Made by a program: the position numbers and the translations under genes. Positions 27,972-36,882 of a stretch of 64,000 nt of DNA are shown piece after piece. The DNA is taken from NCBI RefSeq assembly GCF_024160875.1, contig NZ_JAIULA010000011.1, forward strand, positions 1 through 64,000. Reading direction: 5' to 3'. The notes under the pieces are model-generated. The model was not told the DNA's origin. It did not search any database and saw nothing but the letters and a program-made list of their open reading frames with translations. Each line of letters begins with the position of its first letter. Positions within the stretch are counted from its first letter, which is position 1. Source of the DNA: Ligilactobacillus ubinensis. GTDB lineage: Bacteria; Bacillota; Bacilli; Lactobacillales; Lactobacillaceae.

Positions 27972-28003
27972 GTCGTCTTACCTCCAGACCAAATTATTGA
28001 TTT

Positions 28004-28306
28004 TTATTCTGACAATTTTCTAATAACTGGGACAAGTTTTTCCTTAATTTCTTCTTTACTAACAATATTGTGTAAGAACACAAACTGTATCCCTGGATCC
28101 ATTTCAAATTTTTCAAATTGCATTTTAAAGTTCTCCGCTGAAACAATGATATCTGTTTTTAAACCCGGTGCTGATGATATAGATTCATGCTCCATATTTG
28201 CTTCAAGTTTTTCATCATTTAATACATCTTCTGCTACCATCTGGCATGCTAAAGAGCTACCTAATCCATTACCACAAATAAAATAAATCTTCAATTTCTT
28301 GTTCAT
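28004..28306 (-). CDS. PTS EIIB, ascorbate/galactitol type
   Basis: A 100-residue EIIB of the lactose/galactitol fold. The phospho-accepting Cys11 sits in FICGNGLGSSLACQM, the expected P-loop. It takes phosphate from a EIIA domain and passes it to the sugar during transport through the EIIC next to it. It is between the regulator (21-base gap) and EIIC genes. No separate EIIA gene is present in the operon. Confidence 0.88.
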   Translation of the reverse strand: MNKKLKIYFICGNGLGSSLACQMVAEDVLNDEKLEANMEHESISSAPGLKTDIIVSAENFKMQFEKFEMDPGIQFVFLHNIVSKEEIKEKLVPVIRKLSE

Positions 28307-28326
28307 TTTAAAGTCATCTCCTTAAA

Positions 28327-30411
28327 TTAACTAGGATCAAATAATACTTTACGAAATTCATTAATATCAGAAATACCGATTAATTTTTCAACTTTGTCTT
28401 GATTATTAATCAACTGAACAATAGTTTTCATCACATTCAAATGTGAATAATTATCAACTGCAGCTAAGCAAAATATTATTTTAACAGGATCATTTTCAGA
28501 ATTACCAAAATTAATTGGATGTGCTAATGTCATTATTGATACGCCAAGTTTTTTTGCACCATCTTCTGGCCTTGCATGCGCTAATGCAATTGATGGTCCT
28601 ATAACTATATACGGGCCGTAATCTTCAACTGAGTCTATCATAGCCTTTATATATTCAGGTTTAATGTATCCTTCATCTAGCAAAGGTTGCGATGATTTCG
28701 TAATCGCATCTTTCCATCCATTAGCAGTTACCTTTAGCTGAATTTGATTGTTATTAATGATATCTTTTAACATCGGTTGAACCTCTCTCTCATTTATTTT
28801 TAACTTATTTTTTTCAAACACTCGCTGCAATTCAAAAATCAAATTATTATCAATATTGATATTGCTACTCTTAAGTGCAATTAATATGCTATTAAATAAT
28901 CGTGTGGGCTCTAGATGTCTTTTTTCATGCTTTGCTAAATTAGAGTGCTTTTTCAAAAACTTAGTTGTTATTTGTATATCTTTAGTAGACAATATTGGAC
29001 TTACTTTTAAACTTGGAAATCCCTCAACATCAACATCAACTGTTTTAAAAACCAATCCTATAGGTATCTTATTCAAAACATCTAATTCAGATATACTTAA
29101 AATCGCTAAAACATCAACGTTAAAATTTTCCTCAAGACTTGCTGCCAATAAACGTCCTGTTGCTAATCCGTAGTTACATATAACTGCAATTCTGTATTTG
29201 TAAACTTGTTCTTGACGAATCTCTACCTGAGCAGTTGAAAAATAGATAGCAAGATATCCAATTTCATCATCAGAAAGAATCATTTTATATTTCTGATTCT
29301 TTTTATCAAAAAAATGTTTAACTGCATCAAAGATTTGAGGATAGCTTTGCATAATTGTTTTTTTTAATGGATTATATGCATTTATATTCCTATTTTGTCG
29401 TCTAATTAATGCTGAAATATGCTTATATACTCGTTCAAATAGACTTTCACTCTTTGAAAATGGAAATTCCAATTTTTCTTCCATCCATTCGATTAACGCT
29501 AAACATATAATTTGAGATTTTGCCCAATTCTCCAGTTCAGAAGTCTCACTAGAATCAAAACTGCTTATTACAAAGGCAAGGTAACTCATCTCTGATTTAC
29601 TAACAAGTTTCAAATTAAAATGTTCTATCACTAGATTCACGAATTTTAATTGATGTGTATTAAGTTCGCTTACATCGGTATCTCTATCAACGCTATGACC
29701 ATTCTGTATACGAGAAACCCAAACCATTGTTAAAACAATTGCTTGTTGCTGATAATTATCATTTTCTCCTAGATGGGAATCGTAGAAAACATCTTGTAAA
29801 ATCTTTTTTAAATAGATAATATCGTTTATATCAAAAATTTTTCTTGCTTCTTTTACTAAAATTACCGGCCATTTAAATCCATCAAGAACTAGATCTAAAA
29901 TATTTGGCTGTCGAGTAAACATATCAGTAAACATCATTCGAATTGCACGTTCACTACCTCGTACATTCACACCATTTGTGTGACTAGTCACAATTTGTAA
30001 TCCATATGACTGCACTAATTTTCTCAAATCACGCATATCATTATCCATCGTACTTTTACTAATCTGCATTTTTTCTTGTAAGTCAATTAAAAATACCGGC
30101 TTTTTAGCAACCATAAATTCCATCAATAGAAATACAATTCTTTGTTTGGGGGGCAAATATAAATCATCTTGTTCATTTTCATCTACAATATGAATAATAT
30201 TTTTTATTTTTTTTGATGGGAATGGGTTATAAATTATACCTTTACTAATAAATATCTGATCAAATTTTTTGCTGGCCAGCAATTCATTAAGTTGCCTAAT
30301 ATCATTACGAATAGTTTTGGTAGTTACTCCTAGTTGATTCGCTAAATCTTTCAGTTTCAATTCATTCCACTCACTTGTCAATTCCAATACCCGAATTAAC
30401 TTATCGCGCAT
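28327..30411 (-). CDS. BglG-type PRD transcriptional activator with C-terminal EIIA domain
   Basis: A 694-residue multidomain regulator. It has an N-terminal HTH (LKLKDLANQLGVTTKTIRNDI, residues about 14-35), a second HTH (LQEKMQISKSTMDNDM), two PRD domains (about 180-390), a EIIB-like domain (about 395-480) and a C-terminal EIIA domain. The EIIA active His612 lies in IALAHARPEDG. The EIIB-like domain keeps a CNYGLATGR loop with Cys. Such proteins activate their PTS operon under control of phosphorylation. Because the operon has no other EIIA, this domain could also feed the EIIB at 28004. I use ATG 30411 with GGGGGTG just upstream. Confidence 0.85.
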   Translation of the reverse strand: MRDKLIRVLELTSEWNELKLKDLANQLGVTTKTIRNDIRQLNELLASKKFDQIFISKGIIYNPFPSKKIKNIIHIVDENEQDDLYLPPKQRIVFLLMEFMVAKKPVFLIDLQEKMQISKSTMDNDMRDLRKLVQSYGLQIVTSHTNGVNVRGSERAIRMMFTDMFTRQPNILDLVLDGFKWPVILVKEARKIFDINDIIYLKKILQDVFYDSHLGENDNYQQQAIVLTMVWVSRIQNGHSVDRDTDVSELNTHQLKFVNLVIEHFNLKLVSKSEMSYLAFVISSFDSSETSELENWAKSQIICLALIEWMEEKLEFPFSKSESLFERVYKHISALIRRQNRNINAYNPLKKTIMQSYPQIFDAVKHFFDKKNQKYKMILSDDEIGYLAIYFSTAQVEIRQEQVYKYRIAVICNYGLATGRLLAASLEENFNVDVLAILSISELDVLNKIPIGLVFKTVDVDVEGFPSLKVSPILSTKDIQITTKFLKKHSNLAKHEKRHLEPTRLFNSILIALKSSNINIDNNLIFELQRVFEKNKLKINEREVQPMLKDIINNNQIQLKVTANGWKDAITKSSQPLLDEGYIKPEYIKAMIDSVEDYGPYIVIGPSIALAHARPEDGAKKLGVSIMTLAHPINFGNSENDPVKIIFCLAAVDNYSHLNVMKTIVQLINNQDKVEKLIGISDINEFRKVLFDPS

Positions 30412-30438
30412 TTTTATCACCCCCACGTCTATATATTA

Positions 30439-30452
30439 TGCGAACGCTTACT
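30439..30452. promoter_or_regulatory. Candidate cre before the PTS operon
   Basis: TGCGAACGCTTACT resembles the CcpA cre consensus with two to three deviations. It lies 28 bases upstream of the regulator start, where it could repress or roadblock transcription. Confidence 0.35.
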
Positions 30453-30569
30453 TTTTTGAAAGTGTTGATTCTTTCACACGCTTTGGGAAATTACATGCTA
30501 CTTTTCTCTCACTTTATAAAATATATATTATCTGTCACTACTCAGGTTTTTATATTTCATAAAAAAAAT

Positions 30570-30631
30570 ACAGATTCAAAGTAATTTTATACATCGCATA
30601 ATACATGCTTTGTATATTACCTTGAACCTGT
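30570..30631 (-). terminator. Terminator after the ROK kinase gene
   Basis: Arms 30616-30631 and 30570-30585 pair with two mismatches, and the minus-strand continuation is a run of eight T. It separates the sugar cluster from the PTS operon. Confidence 0.75.
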
Positions 30632-30672
30632 TTTTTAATTATATAGTGTATTTTAATCTATATCTTTTCCAA

Positions 30673-31596
30673 TTAACTATATATTTTTTCTTCGTCTACT
30701 TTTAATAGCAATCCATATAAGGCACCATAAAGATTTGCTTCATTTTCAAATTTTGCCTTTACAATCTCTGGCTTTTTCAAAGTTTTATCAACTAAACTAT
30801 TATTACTTAAATATAATTCGTACTGCCTATTAATTTCTCTTGTCACAATAGGTTGTGCACTTATTCCACCACCTAGTACATAACGTCGTAAATCAACAAC
30901 CGTTTGAACATTTAATATAAGCAATGCCACTTTTCTACAATATTCTTCAAAAATACCCTTTGCTACTACATTTCCATTTTTTATTAATTCAAAGGCTTTT
31001 CTTCCATCCTTTTTATTTGCTAAACTTAGCGCAGTTGCTATATCTTCAATCATTCCTACTGCCGAACAATTCATTCCGACCATACCTTTAAATCCAGTTG
31101 CAGTAATATCATTTAACATAAAGCTTAGCTCACCTGCTTGAAAATTAGTTCCTTGCAATAATCTATTATTAACGACAATTCCACCGCCAACACCAGTTCC
31201 TAATACAATTGCAGCTCCGTTATCAATATTTTTTAAATTTCCAAGCCACATTTCTGCCATAGCAGCTGCCTTTCCATCATTCACAACTGATACCATTAAC
31301 TTTGGATGTTTTTTATTAACTACATCTTTTAGACAAATACCATCTAAAAAAGGTAACGACCCACCTAAATAAACTATACCTTTACTTACATCAACTTTTC
31401 CCGGTACACTAAATGCAACACCTCTGATTCTACCTAAATATTTTTCGATTATTTTATATACTACATCTAAAAAAATATCTAAATCTTCTGTAGGAGTTGT
31501 TGTTTCTCCGTGTTCTATTATTTTGCCAGCAGCATTTAATAGACCATACTTGATGTTTGTTCCTCCAACATCAATACTCAAGTATTCTTTAGCCAA
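30673..31596 (-). CDS. ROK-family sugar kinase
   Basis: A 307-residue ROK kinase with the ATP loop SIDVGGTNIKYGLL at residues 7-20, VNDGKAAAMAE with the catalytic Asp region, and GTGVGGGIVVNN. The family zinc-binding CXCGXXGC motif is absent (MVGMNCSAVGM instead), as in the streptococcal beta-glucoside kinase group. It could phosphorylate glucose or a glucoside. It lies 18 bases after the apiosidase-like gene and before a terminator. If the imported substrate is an apiosyl-glucoside, this kinase would handle the glucose part. That use is inference. Confidence 0.75.
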   Translation of the reverse strand: MAKEYLSIDVGGTNIKYGLLNAAGKIIEHGETTTPTEDLDIFLDVVYKIIEKYLGRIRGVAFSVPGKVDVSKGIVYLGGSLPFLDGICLKDVVNKKHPKLMVSVVNDGKAAAMAEMWLGNLKNIDNGAAIVLGTGVGGGIVVNNRLLQGTNFQAGELSFMLNDITATGFKGMVGMNCSAVGMIEDIATALSLANKKDGRKAFELIKNGNVVAKGIFEEYCRKVALLILNVQTVVDLRRYVLGGGISAQPIVTREINRQYELYLSNNSLVDKTLKKPEIVKAKFENEANLYGALYGLLLKVDEEKIYS

Positions 31597-31614
31597 TATT
31601 ATTCACCTCATAAA

Positions 31615-33159
31615 TTAATTATCTTCTGTTAAGATTAGTACATTAAATTCATTTCTTGGTAAATACGTTACTTCGTTCGCCGTAACTTTTTGATTTAACT
31701 TAGATTCTGTCATATCCCAAGCATTAATTAATTGAGCTGAATATTTTTTCTCTTTTGGTAAAAAATCTAAAATTTCAAACTCTGGTTGATTCTCTCCAAA
31801 ATATACTATAAATTTCTTCAAATCAGGTGTTGATCCTGCTGCCAATTCCCAATGAGGTCCTTCTGTAGCTTGTGCAACTATATATGAAAAGCCATTTTTA
31901 TCTAAGATATCTTTGAAATAATTAATTCGTTTTTGACTATCTCCATATAATTTTCCACCATGTGCCCACCATATAGGTCGTTTTGTGTTTGGTTTATCAA
32001 TATAGGTTTCCCCGTGAGTAGCTCCACCACCACGTAGGATAATTCTCCAAAAGAAGTCCATCATTCCTTTAGCTGTGTTATCTCCCCAACCAAATTCAAT
32101 ATTTCCTTCATATCTACATTCATCTATTATTACAGGCTTACGATATTCACTAACCCATTTAGGAACATTAAAAACATTATCATTTTGTACGCTTAAATGC
32201 GTAATCCATGGTTTACTATAGTCATACCAATTCTTTGTATTATCTTTATGCTGAGGCGGATCATACCAATTATGAATCGATAGCAAATGTCCAGATGGAT
32301 CTTCATCTTGAACTAGTTTTCCAATACTATCCCACTCATCTAGCCTGATTTGTCCACACAAATCCATCAAATCATATTCATTTGCTAAAGACCACCAAAC
32401 ATTTTTAAAACTTGCAAGTCTAGCAACTAAATACTGAATATATAGTTTGTTATATTTTTTGCCCATTCTTGCAAATCCCCAATGGTCATAGGGATGAAAA
32501 ATTATTAAATCCGCCTCAATCCCTAAGTTATCTAACTCATCTATATAGCGTTCTAAATTTTTAAAATACTCAGGAATGAATCTGCTAAAATCAAAACCTA
32601 TATCTTCAGAAGATACCATCCAGTCATCAAAATCAAAGGTATCTGCTGTTTTCTTAGGTCCCCCTTCATAAGGGTATAGTTCAGGTTCTTCAGTATTATA
32701 ACTATAATTTTTAGGAAAAACCGTCATCCTAATTTTGTTAAATTTATTTTGTTTCAATGTAGCTAGGGTTTCTTGTCGTATGTTTTCCGGCTGAACAGTC
32801 CATGCATATGCAGTCGTACCAAATGGAATATATCCTTTACCATCCGCGTAACTAAAATGCGTTTTTCCACTAACAACAACTGGACCATGATTTTCTTTAT
32901 TAGCCTCCGTACATTCAAATATATCAGTTTTTTCATTCAGTTCTGCAACATTTGATCTTGTCTTTACTTCCCACATACCTTCTTTTTGAGGCATATACCT
33001 AACTTTATATTTGCCCTTACCATCATAAAAGCCCTTTACACTTATTTTTGTACCATTATTTACAAATTCTGCTATTAAAGACACTTCTGTATAAGGGTTT
33101 CCATCCACCGGACCATCTAAGGTCATTTCATAGCGTTTCCATTTTTCAACTTTTTGCAT
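31615..33159 (-). CDS. Apiosidase-like glycoside hydrolase (DUF5060-DUF4038 architecture)
   Basis: A 514-residue cytoplasmic enzyme. Residues about 1-75 form a DUF5060-type beta-sandwich, followed by a DUF4038/apiosidase-like TIM barrel (FSYADGKGYIPFGTTAY), and a small C-terminal beta domain. Clan-A type acids are visible in WWSLANEYD and KPVIIDECRYEG. DUF4038 contains the GH140 apiosidases, which release D-apiose from plant glycans. No signal peptide is seen, so the substrate must be imported. I favour ATG 33159 (GGAAG upstream) over the in-frame ATG at 33198, but both are possible. Neighbouring isomerase, kinase and transketolase genes fit an apiose route. Other substrates remain possible, since related DUF5060 proteins are poorly studied. 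Confidence 0.7.
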   Translation of the reverse strand: MQKVEKWKRYEMTLDGPVDGNPYTEVSLIAEFVNNGTKISVKGFYDGKGKYKVRYMPQKEGMWEVKTRSNVAELNEKTDIFECTEANKENHGPVVVSGKTHFSYADGKGYIPFGTTAYAWTVQPENIRQETLATLKQNKFNKIRMTVFPKNYSYNTEEPELYPYEGGPKKTADTFDFDDWMVSSEDIGFDFSRFIPEYFKNLERYIDELDNLGIEADLIIFHPYDHWGFARMGKKYNKLYIQYLVARLASFKNVWWSLANEYDLMDLCGQIRLDEWDSIGKLVQDEDPSGHLLSIHNWYDPPQHKDNTKNWYDYSKPWITHLSVQNDNVFNVPKWVSEYRKPVIIDECRYEGNIEFGWGDNTAKGMMDFFWRIILRGGGATHGETYIDKPNTKRPIWWAHGGKLYGDSQKRINYFKDILDKNGFSYIVAQATEGPHWELAAGSTPDLKKFIVYFGENQPEFEILDFLPKEKKYSAQLINAWDMTESKLNQKVTANEVTYLPRNEFNVLILTEDN

Positions 33160-33315
33160 CTCTATCTGTCTTCCTTTCTGATAATTTTTAAGATTCATTT
33201 TTCTATTTCATTACGTTTCTCCTAAAATATCAGTGTTCTTAATAGATTACTAAATCCAATAACATATATTATTAATAAAAAATAAAGAACTTATAAAATT
33301 TTGCTGCTTAATTAA

Positions 33316-34761
33316 TCAAATATCGGTATTCAATATCGTATTTATATCACCGCGAAGATATGCCGCCACGTCTTCTTCAATAGGATCATAGTAATCTACT
33401 TGCACATTAAGGTATTTGCAAGCCTCTGCTAATACTGGCACAACATCATCTTTAACCGCAGCAATGTGATGAATATATGGTCCATACACTAGCTTTGCTT
33501 CAAATCGGTTAAGATTTTTAAACTCTAGCCATGTGTATACTCCTTGTTCAAATGGCCCTTCACACGTTTTAGCATTTCCCAGAAGCATTGAATATTCACC
33601 ATTATCTCCATCAAAACGACACAAGGTATAATTTCCTGGTTGCGATTCAAATGCAATAGACCCAGGATAATCAAATACAAAATGTGATGGCGGTAATACT
33701 GGTTTACTCTTGGCTGTTGAGAATGGATAAACACCTAAATGTTGGAGTAACTCTCCATTATTGTTTGTAGGATGGCGACAGTTTACATCTGCAAAAATAG
33801 CTTTGTGCTCATCTAAAGTTGCCGCTTCAATTAATAATTCTGAAATCACCCCATGAATATCCGTTTCACATGTAACAGGGTACCCTTCATCTTGCAGTAA
33901 TGCTTCTGATGCATACGGTAAAATACCTATTTCATCTTGAAGTTCAGTCCAGCACTGGATGGCACCTGAATTACAACCATACTCTAGCATTTTACGTTTC
34001 AAAGCTACTTTCAAAGCTGCTACCATTTCTAAATCTTTATCTGCAATTTGAATATCCGCAATTTCATGTAAATATTCTTTTGTTTGACTAATTTCCTGAT
34101 CCTTTGTAGCTATTAACTCATGGATAAGCTGCGTTAATTCACCTAAGGGAATTGGTGATAACGAAATATTGAATCTTTCCAGTAATTCCCCTTCATTCAC
34201 CATTGTTGACCAAAAATCAAATGGCCGTGGTCCAACTTGTAAAATCCGTGTATTTTTAAATGTTTTTACTACATTACATACTTTGATAAAATCAATAATT
34301 CCTTGCTTAAAAGCAGGATCATCTAAATCACAGTTCTTAATATATGTAAATGGTATCTGGAAACGTCGCAAAACTTTTCCAATGGCAAATAAACCACATT
34401 GTGTGTCTCGCAACCGTGATCCATCAGGTGCTGGAGCTTCATCTTTTGGTCCCCATAATAAAACAGGCACATCTAATTTTTTTGCCAAACGAGCACATTC
34501 ATACTCTGTCCCAAAATTTTCATTAGCTAAAAATAAACCATCAATTTTAGCTGCTTTAAACTTTGCTGCAATTTTTTCCATCCCTATATCATCATAGAGT
34601 AATCCATCCTCATTAATATCTTTAATATCAACATAATTAATGTCCAACTCATCTAGTTTAGCGCGTGTATAGTCTGCATATTCAATAGCAGCATCTGCTG
34701 AAAAAATGTTCCGTCGCGTTGGTGCAAAACCCAATTTAACTTTTTTTAGTAAAGTTGTCAT
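33316..34761 (-). CDS. L-fucose/L-arabinose-isomerase-family protein, candidate apiose isomerase
   Basis: A 481-residue protein of the fucose/arabinose isomerase superfamily (COG2407-like). KLGFAPTRRNIFSADAA at the N-terminus, LFLANENFGTEYECARLAKKL, and LLWGPKDEAPAPDGSRLRDTQCG are characteristic of the branch. The metal-site acids probably lie in the middle (CETDIHGV) and late parts. It should interconvert an aldose and a ketose. Next to an FGGY kinase and split transketolase, the simplest reading is isomerisation of D-apiose to apulose. I do not know whether described apiose isomerases belong to this family. The gene has its own operator-bearing promoter region (34788-34884) downstream of lacI. 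Confidence 0.65.
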   Translation of the reverse strand: MTTLLKKVKLGFAPTRRNIFSADAAIEYADYTRAKLDELDINYVDIKDINEDGLLYDDIGMEKIAAKFKAAKIDGLFLANENFGTEYECARLAKKLDVPVLLWGPKDEAPAPDGSRLRDTQCGLFAIGKVLRRFQIPFTYIKNCDLDDPAFKQGIIDFIKVCNVVKTFKNTRILQVGPRPFDFWSTMVNEGELLERFNISLSPIPLGELTQLIHELIATKDQEISQTKEYLHEIADIQIADKDLEMVAALKVALKRKMLEYGCNSGAIQCWTELQDEIGILPYASEALLQDEGYPVTCETDIHGVISELLIEAATLDEHKAIFADVNCRHPTNNNGELLQHLGVYPFSTAKSKPVLPPSHFVFDYPGSIAFESQPGNYTLCRFDGDNGEYSMLLGNAKTCEGPFEQGVYTWLEFKNLNRFEAKLVYGPYIHHIAAVKDDVVPVLAEACKYLNVQVDYYDPIEEDVAAYLRGDINTILNTDI

Positions 34762-34787
34762 TATAAAAATTCCTCCTTAGCAAATTT

Positions 34788-34884
34788 TGTATTCGCTTTC
34801 TTTACATTTATAAATTAACACAAGGAATTTATGTAAACAATACAATTCTACTAAAATAGAACTAGAATAAAATCTAAATCTAGA
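34788..34884 (-). promoter_or_regulatory. Operator region before the isomerase gene
   Basis: The 118-base gap between lacI and the isomerase holds TTCTACTAAAATAGAA (34846-34861), an inverted repeat TTCTA/TAGAA. It is followed by CTAGAATAAAATCTAAATC (34862-34880), which overlaps the lacI stop. Both motifs recur in the lacI-transketolase gap at 35932-35970. A cre-like sequence lies on the minus strand at 34801-34788, with two deviations. Confidence 0.55.
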
Positions 34885-35902
34885 GTGAACTTCTTTCTAC
34901 TACACATGTTGCCACTAAACATTTTTGTGGTTGCCACTTTTTAGGCCAGGCAACCTTCGTTTTCAATTGATGTAAGGCTTGATTGACAATTTGATCAATT
35001 GGAACATGGATTGTTGTTAACTCTGGCATTACTAATGTTCCTCCGTAAATATCATCAAATCCCATAATTGCAACTTTTTCAGGTATCTTAATTCCATGAT
35101 TAGTACATTCCTTTATTAATCTAATCGCTATATAGTCATCTTCACAAAATAAAGCTTCCGGCAACTTATCTTTTAACATCTCTGGCAATTCATCTTTATC
35201 TGGAGTTAATTTAGTTGGTGATATTGTATAAAAATGTTCTGGTGCAACATCCATCCCCACCTCAAACAACGCTTGATAAAAACCTCTTCTTCGTTCTTGA
35301 AAATTAGAAATCCATTTATTTGATGCTACATATCCAATATTTTTATAGCCTTTACTTAATATTAATTTAGCCGCACTGTGCGCCCCCTGATAGTTATCCA
35401 TTGTTACAAAATCGGCAGATATTTCAGGAAAATACGTATCTACGAAAACAACATCTGGAAGCTTTGTTTGAATTATTCCAATATCTTTAGCATGTAAATC
35501 CGTTCCTAATACAATTGTTGGTAAAACTTTCCCGTCTTCTACTAATTTGTTAATTCCACTTTCTATTTCACTTATATCAATTGTTTCAATTTGCAAGCTA
35601 CCACCAAAGTTACTCACACTTATTGATATTGAAGATACCAATCGATCAAAAAAAGGAAGTGAACGATAATTAGAATTTACCAACCCATCTTTATTACTAA
35701 TTACTAATAAACAAATCTTGGATAATTGATGTGAATTTCCATTTTTGCTCTTTCTTAATGGCTTATACCCTTCCTTATTAATTATTTTAAATATTTTTTC
35801 ACGTGTCGCCTGACTAATTCCTTCTTTTCCATTCAAAGCCAATGACACTGCAGATCTTGATACATTGGCCATCTTTGCTATATCATCCATTTTTAAACTC
35901 AT
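34880..35902 (-). CDS. LacI-family repressor of the apiose-type cluster
   Basis: A 340-residue LacI/GalR regulator. The N-terminal HTH is KMDDIAKMANVSRSAVSLALNG, followed by a sugar-binding core with AIMGFDDIYGGTLVMPELTTI and a closing Cys/Val-rich tail. It lies between the isomerase group (same strand) and the divergent transketolase genes and shares candidate operators with both. I chose ATG 35902 with GGAGGAAG just upstream, rather than the ORF start 18 bases earlier. The effector would be the cluster's sugar or a phosphorylated intermediate. Confidence 0.88.
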   Translation of the reverse strand: MSLKMDDIAKMANVSRSAVSLALNGKEGISQATREKIFKIINKEGYKPLRKSKNGNSHQLSKICLLVISNKDGLVNSNYRSLPFFDRLVSSISISVSNFGGSLQIETIDISEIESGINKLVEDGKVLPTIVLGTDLHAKDIGIIQTKLPDVVFVDTYFPEISADFVTMDNYQGAHSAAKLILSKGYKNIGYVASNKWISNFQERRRGFYQALFEVGMDVAPEHFYTISPTKLTPDKDELPEMLKDKLPEALFCEDDYIAIRLIKECTNHGIKIPEKVAIMGFDDIYGGTLVMPELTTIHVPIDQIVNQALHQLKTKVAWPKKWQPQKCLVATCVVERSSL

Positions 35903-35931
35903 ATTATCTTCCTCCTGCATCTCAATCCTAA

Positions 35932-35970
35932 CTAGAATAAAACTAAACTAAAATATAATTCTAGTAAAAT
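35932..35970. promoter_or_regulatory. Operator-like motifs in the lacI-transketolase divergent gap
   Basis: CTAGAAT (35932-35938) and ATTCTAG (35958-35964) form an inverted pair. The extended forms CTAGAATAAAA and TTCTAGTAAAAT repeat the motifs found before the isomerase gene (34846-34880). Shared motifs at both divergent promoters mark the likely binding sites of the LacI protein. Confidence 0.55.
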
Positions 35971-36051
35971 TATTGTATATCCTTATGTTAGATGATAACA
36001 TACTTTTCAGAAAGCATTTACATTTATTTAAAAAACGAAAGGAGTTTTCTA

Positions 36052-36882
36052 ATGAATACTATAGAACTTCAAAAAAAGGCACTAACAATTCGTGAGGCAG
36101 TTTGGGAACTAATCTATTCAGCTAAAACAGGACATACAGGCTCTGATTTTTCCTGTATTGATATTCTGACAGCTCTGTATTTTGACGTTTTACAACAAAC
36201 ACCTGATACTTTTGGAAAACCCGAAACTGACACTTATATCCAAAGTAAAGGACATGCTGTTGAAGCATTGTATGAAACACTTGCTCTTCGCGGTTATTTT
36301 CCAAAAACTGATTTGAACAATTTTTCAGGCTTTAAAACCCACTATATTGGTCATCCCACTAATGACATTCATGGAATTGAAATGAATACAGGATCTTTAG
36401 GTCACGGTCTCGGTCTTGGTGTTGGTGTTGCTTTAGCTGCTAAAATGGATAAGTTAACTAAAAAGACTTTTGTTTTAATGGGTGATGGTGAGCAAGCCGA
36501 AGGCTCAATTTGGGAAGCTGCTATGGCTGCTGGAAATTATCATTTGGATAATTTAATTGGAATTATTGACCATAACAAATTACAAATTTCTGGTAGCACA
36601 ACATCTGTTATGAATTCTGAATCTTTAGCTTCCAAATATACAGCTTTTGGTTGGGATGTTATTGAAATAAATGGTAACGATATGACAGATTTACTAGATG
36701 CACTACATCAAGATAATCTAACTTCCAAACCCCGTCTAATATTAGCTAATACTATCAAAGGAAAAGGTATCAGTTTTATGGAAAATCAAGCTAACTGGCA
36801 TCATAAAGTTCCTTCTGAAAGCCAATATCTAGAAGGATTAAACGAATTAAAGGCTCAAAAGGAGGCACTTGAAAATGACTAA
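36052..36882 (+). CDS. aptA: Transketolase N-terminal (TPP-binding) subunit, candidate apulose-4-phosphate transketolase
   Basis: A 276-residue protein equal to the N-terminal half of transketolase. The thiamine-pyrophosphate motif begins GDGEQAEGSIWEAA and ends NKLQ, and HPTNDIHGIEMNTGSLGHG matches the family. The partner half is the next gene, which overlaps it by 8 bases. Split transketolases of this kind act in D-apiose catabolism, where apulose 4-phosphate is cleaved to dihydroxyacetone phosphate and a two-carbon unit goes to glyceraldehyde 3-phosphate, giving xylulose 5-phosphate. The role is inferred from the FGGY kinase, isomerase and apiosidase-like neighbours. ATG 36052 has GAAAGGAG at 36037-36044; the longer frame from 35992 lacks one. 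Confidence 0.75.
   Translation: MNTIELQKKALTIREAVWELIYSAKTGHTGSDFSCIDILTALYFDVLQQTPDTFGKPETDTYIQSKGHAVEALYETLALRGYFPKTDLNNFSGFKTHYIGHPTNDIHGIEMNTGSLGHGLGLGVGVALAAKMDKLTKKTFVLMGDGEQAEGSIWEAAMAAGNYHLDNLIGIIDHNKLQISGSTTSVMNSESLASKYTAFGWDVIEINGNDMTDLLDALHQDNLTSKPRLILANTIKGKGISFMENQANWHHKVPSESQYLEGLNELKAQKEALEND

Noticed and set aside
26688-28306. L-ascorbate PTS as the name of the UlaA-type system
   Set aside because: No ascorbate catabolic genes of the UlaD, UlaE, UlaF or UlaG type are next to it, so only the family name is justified.
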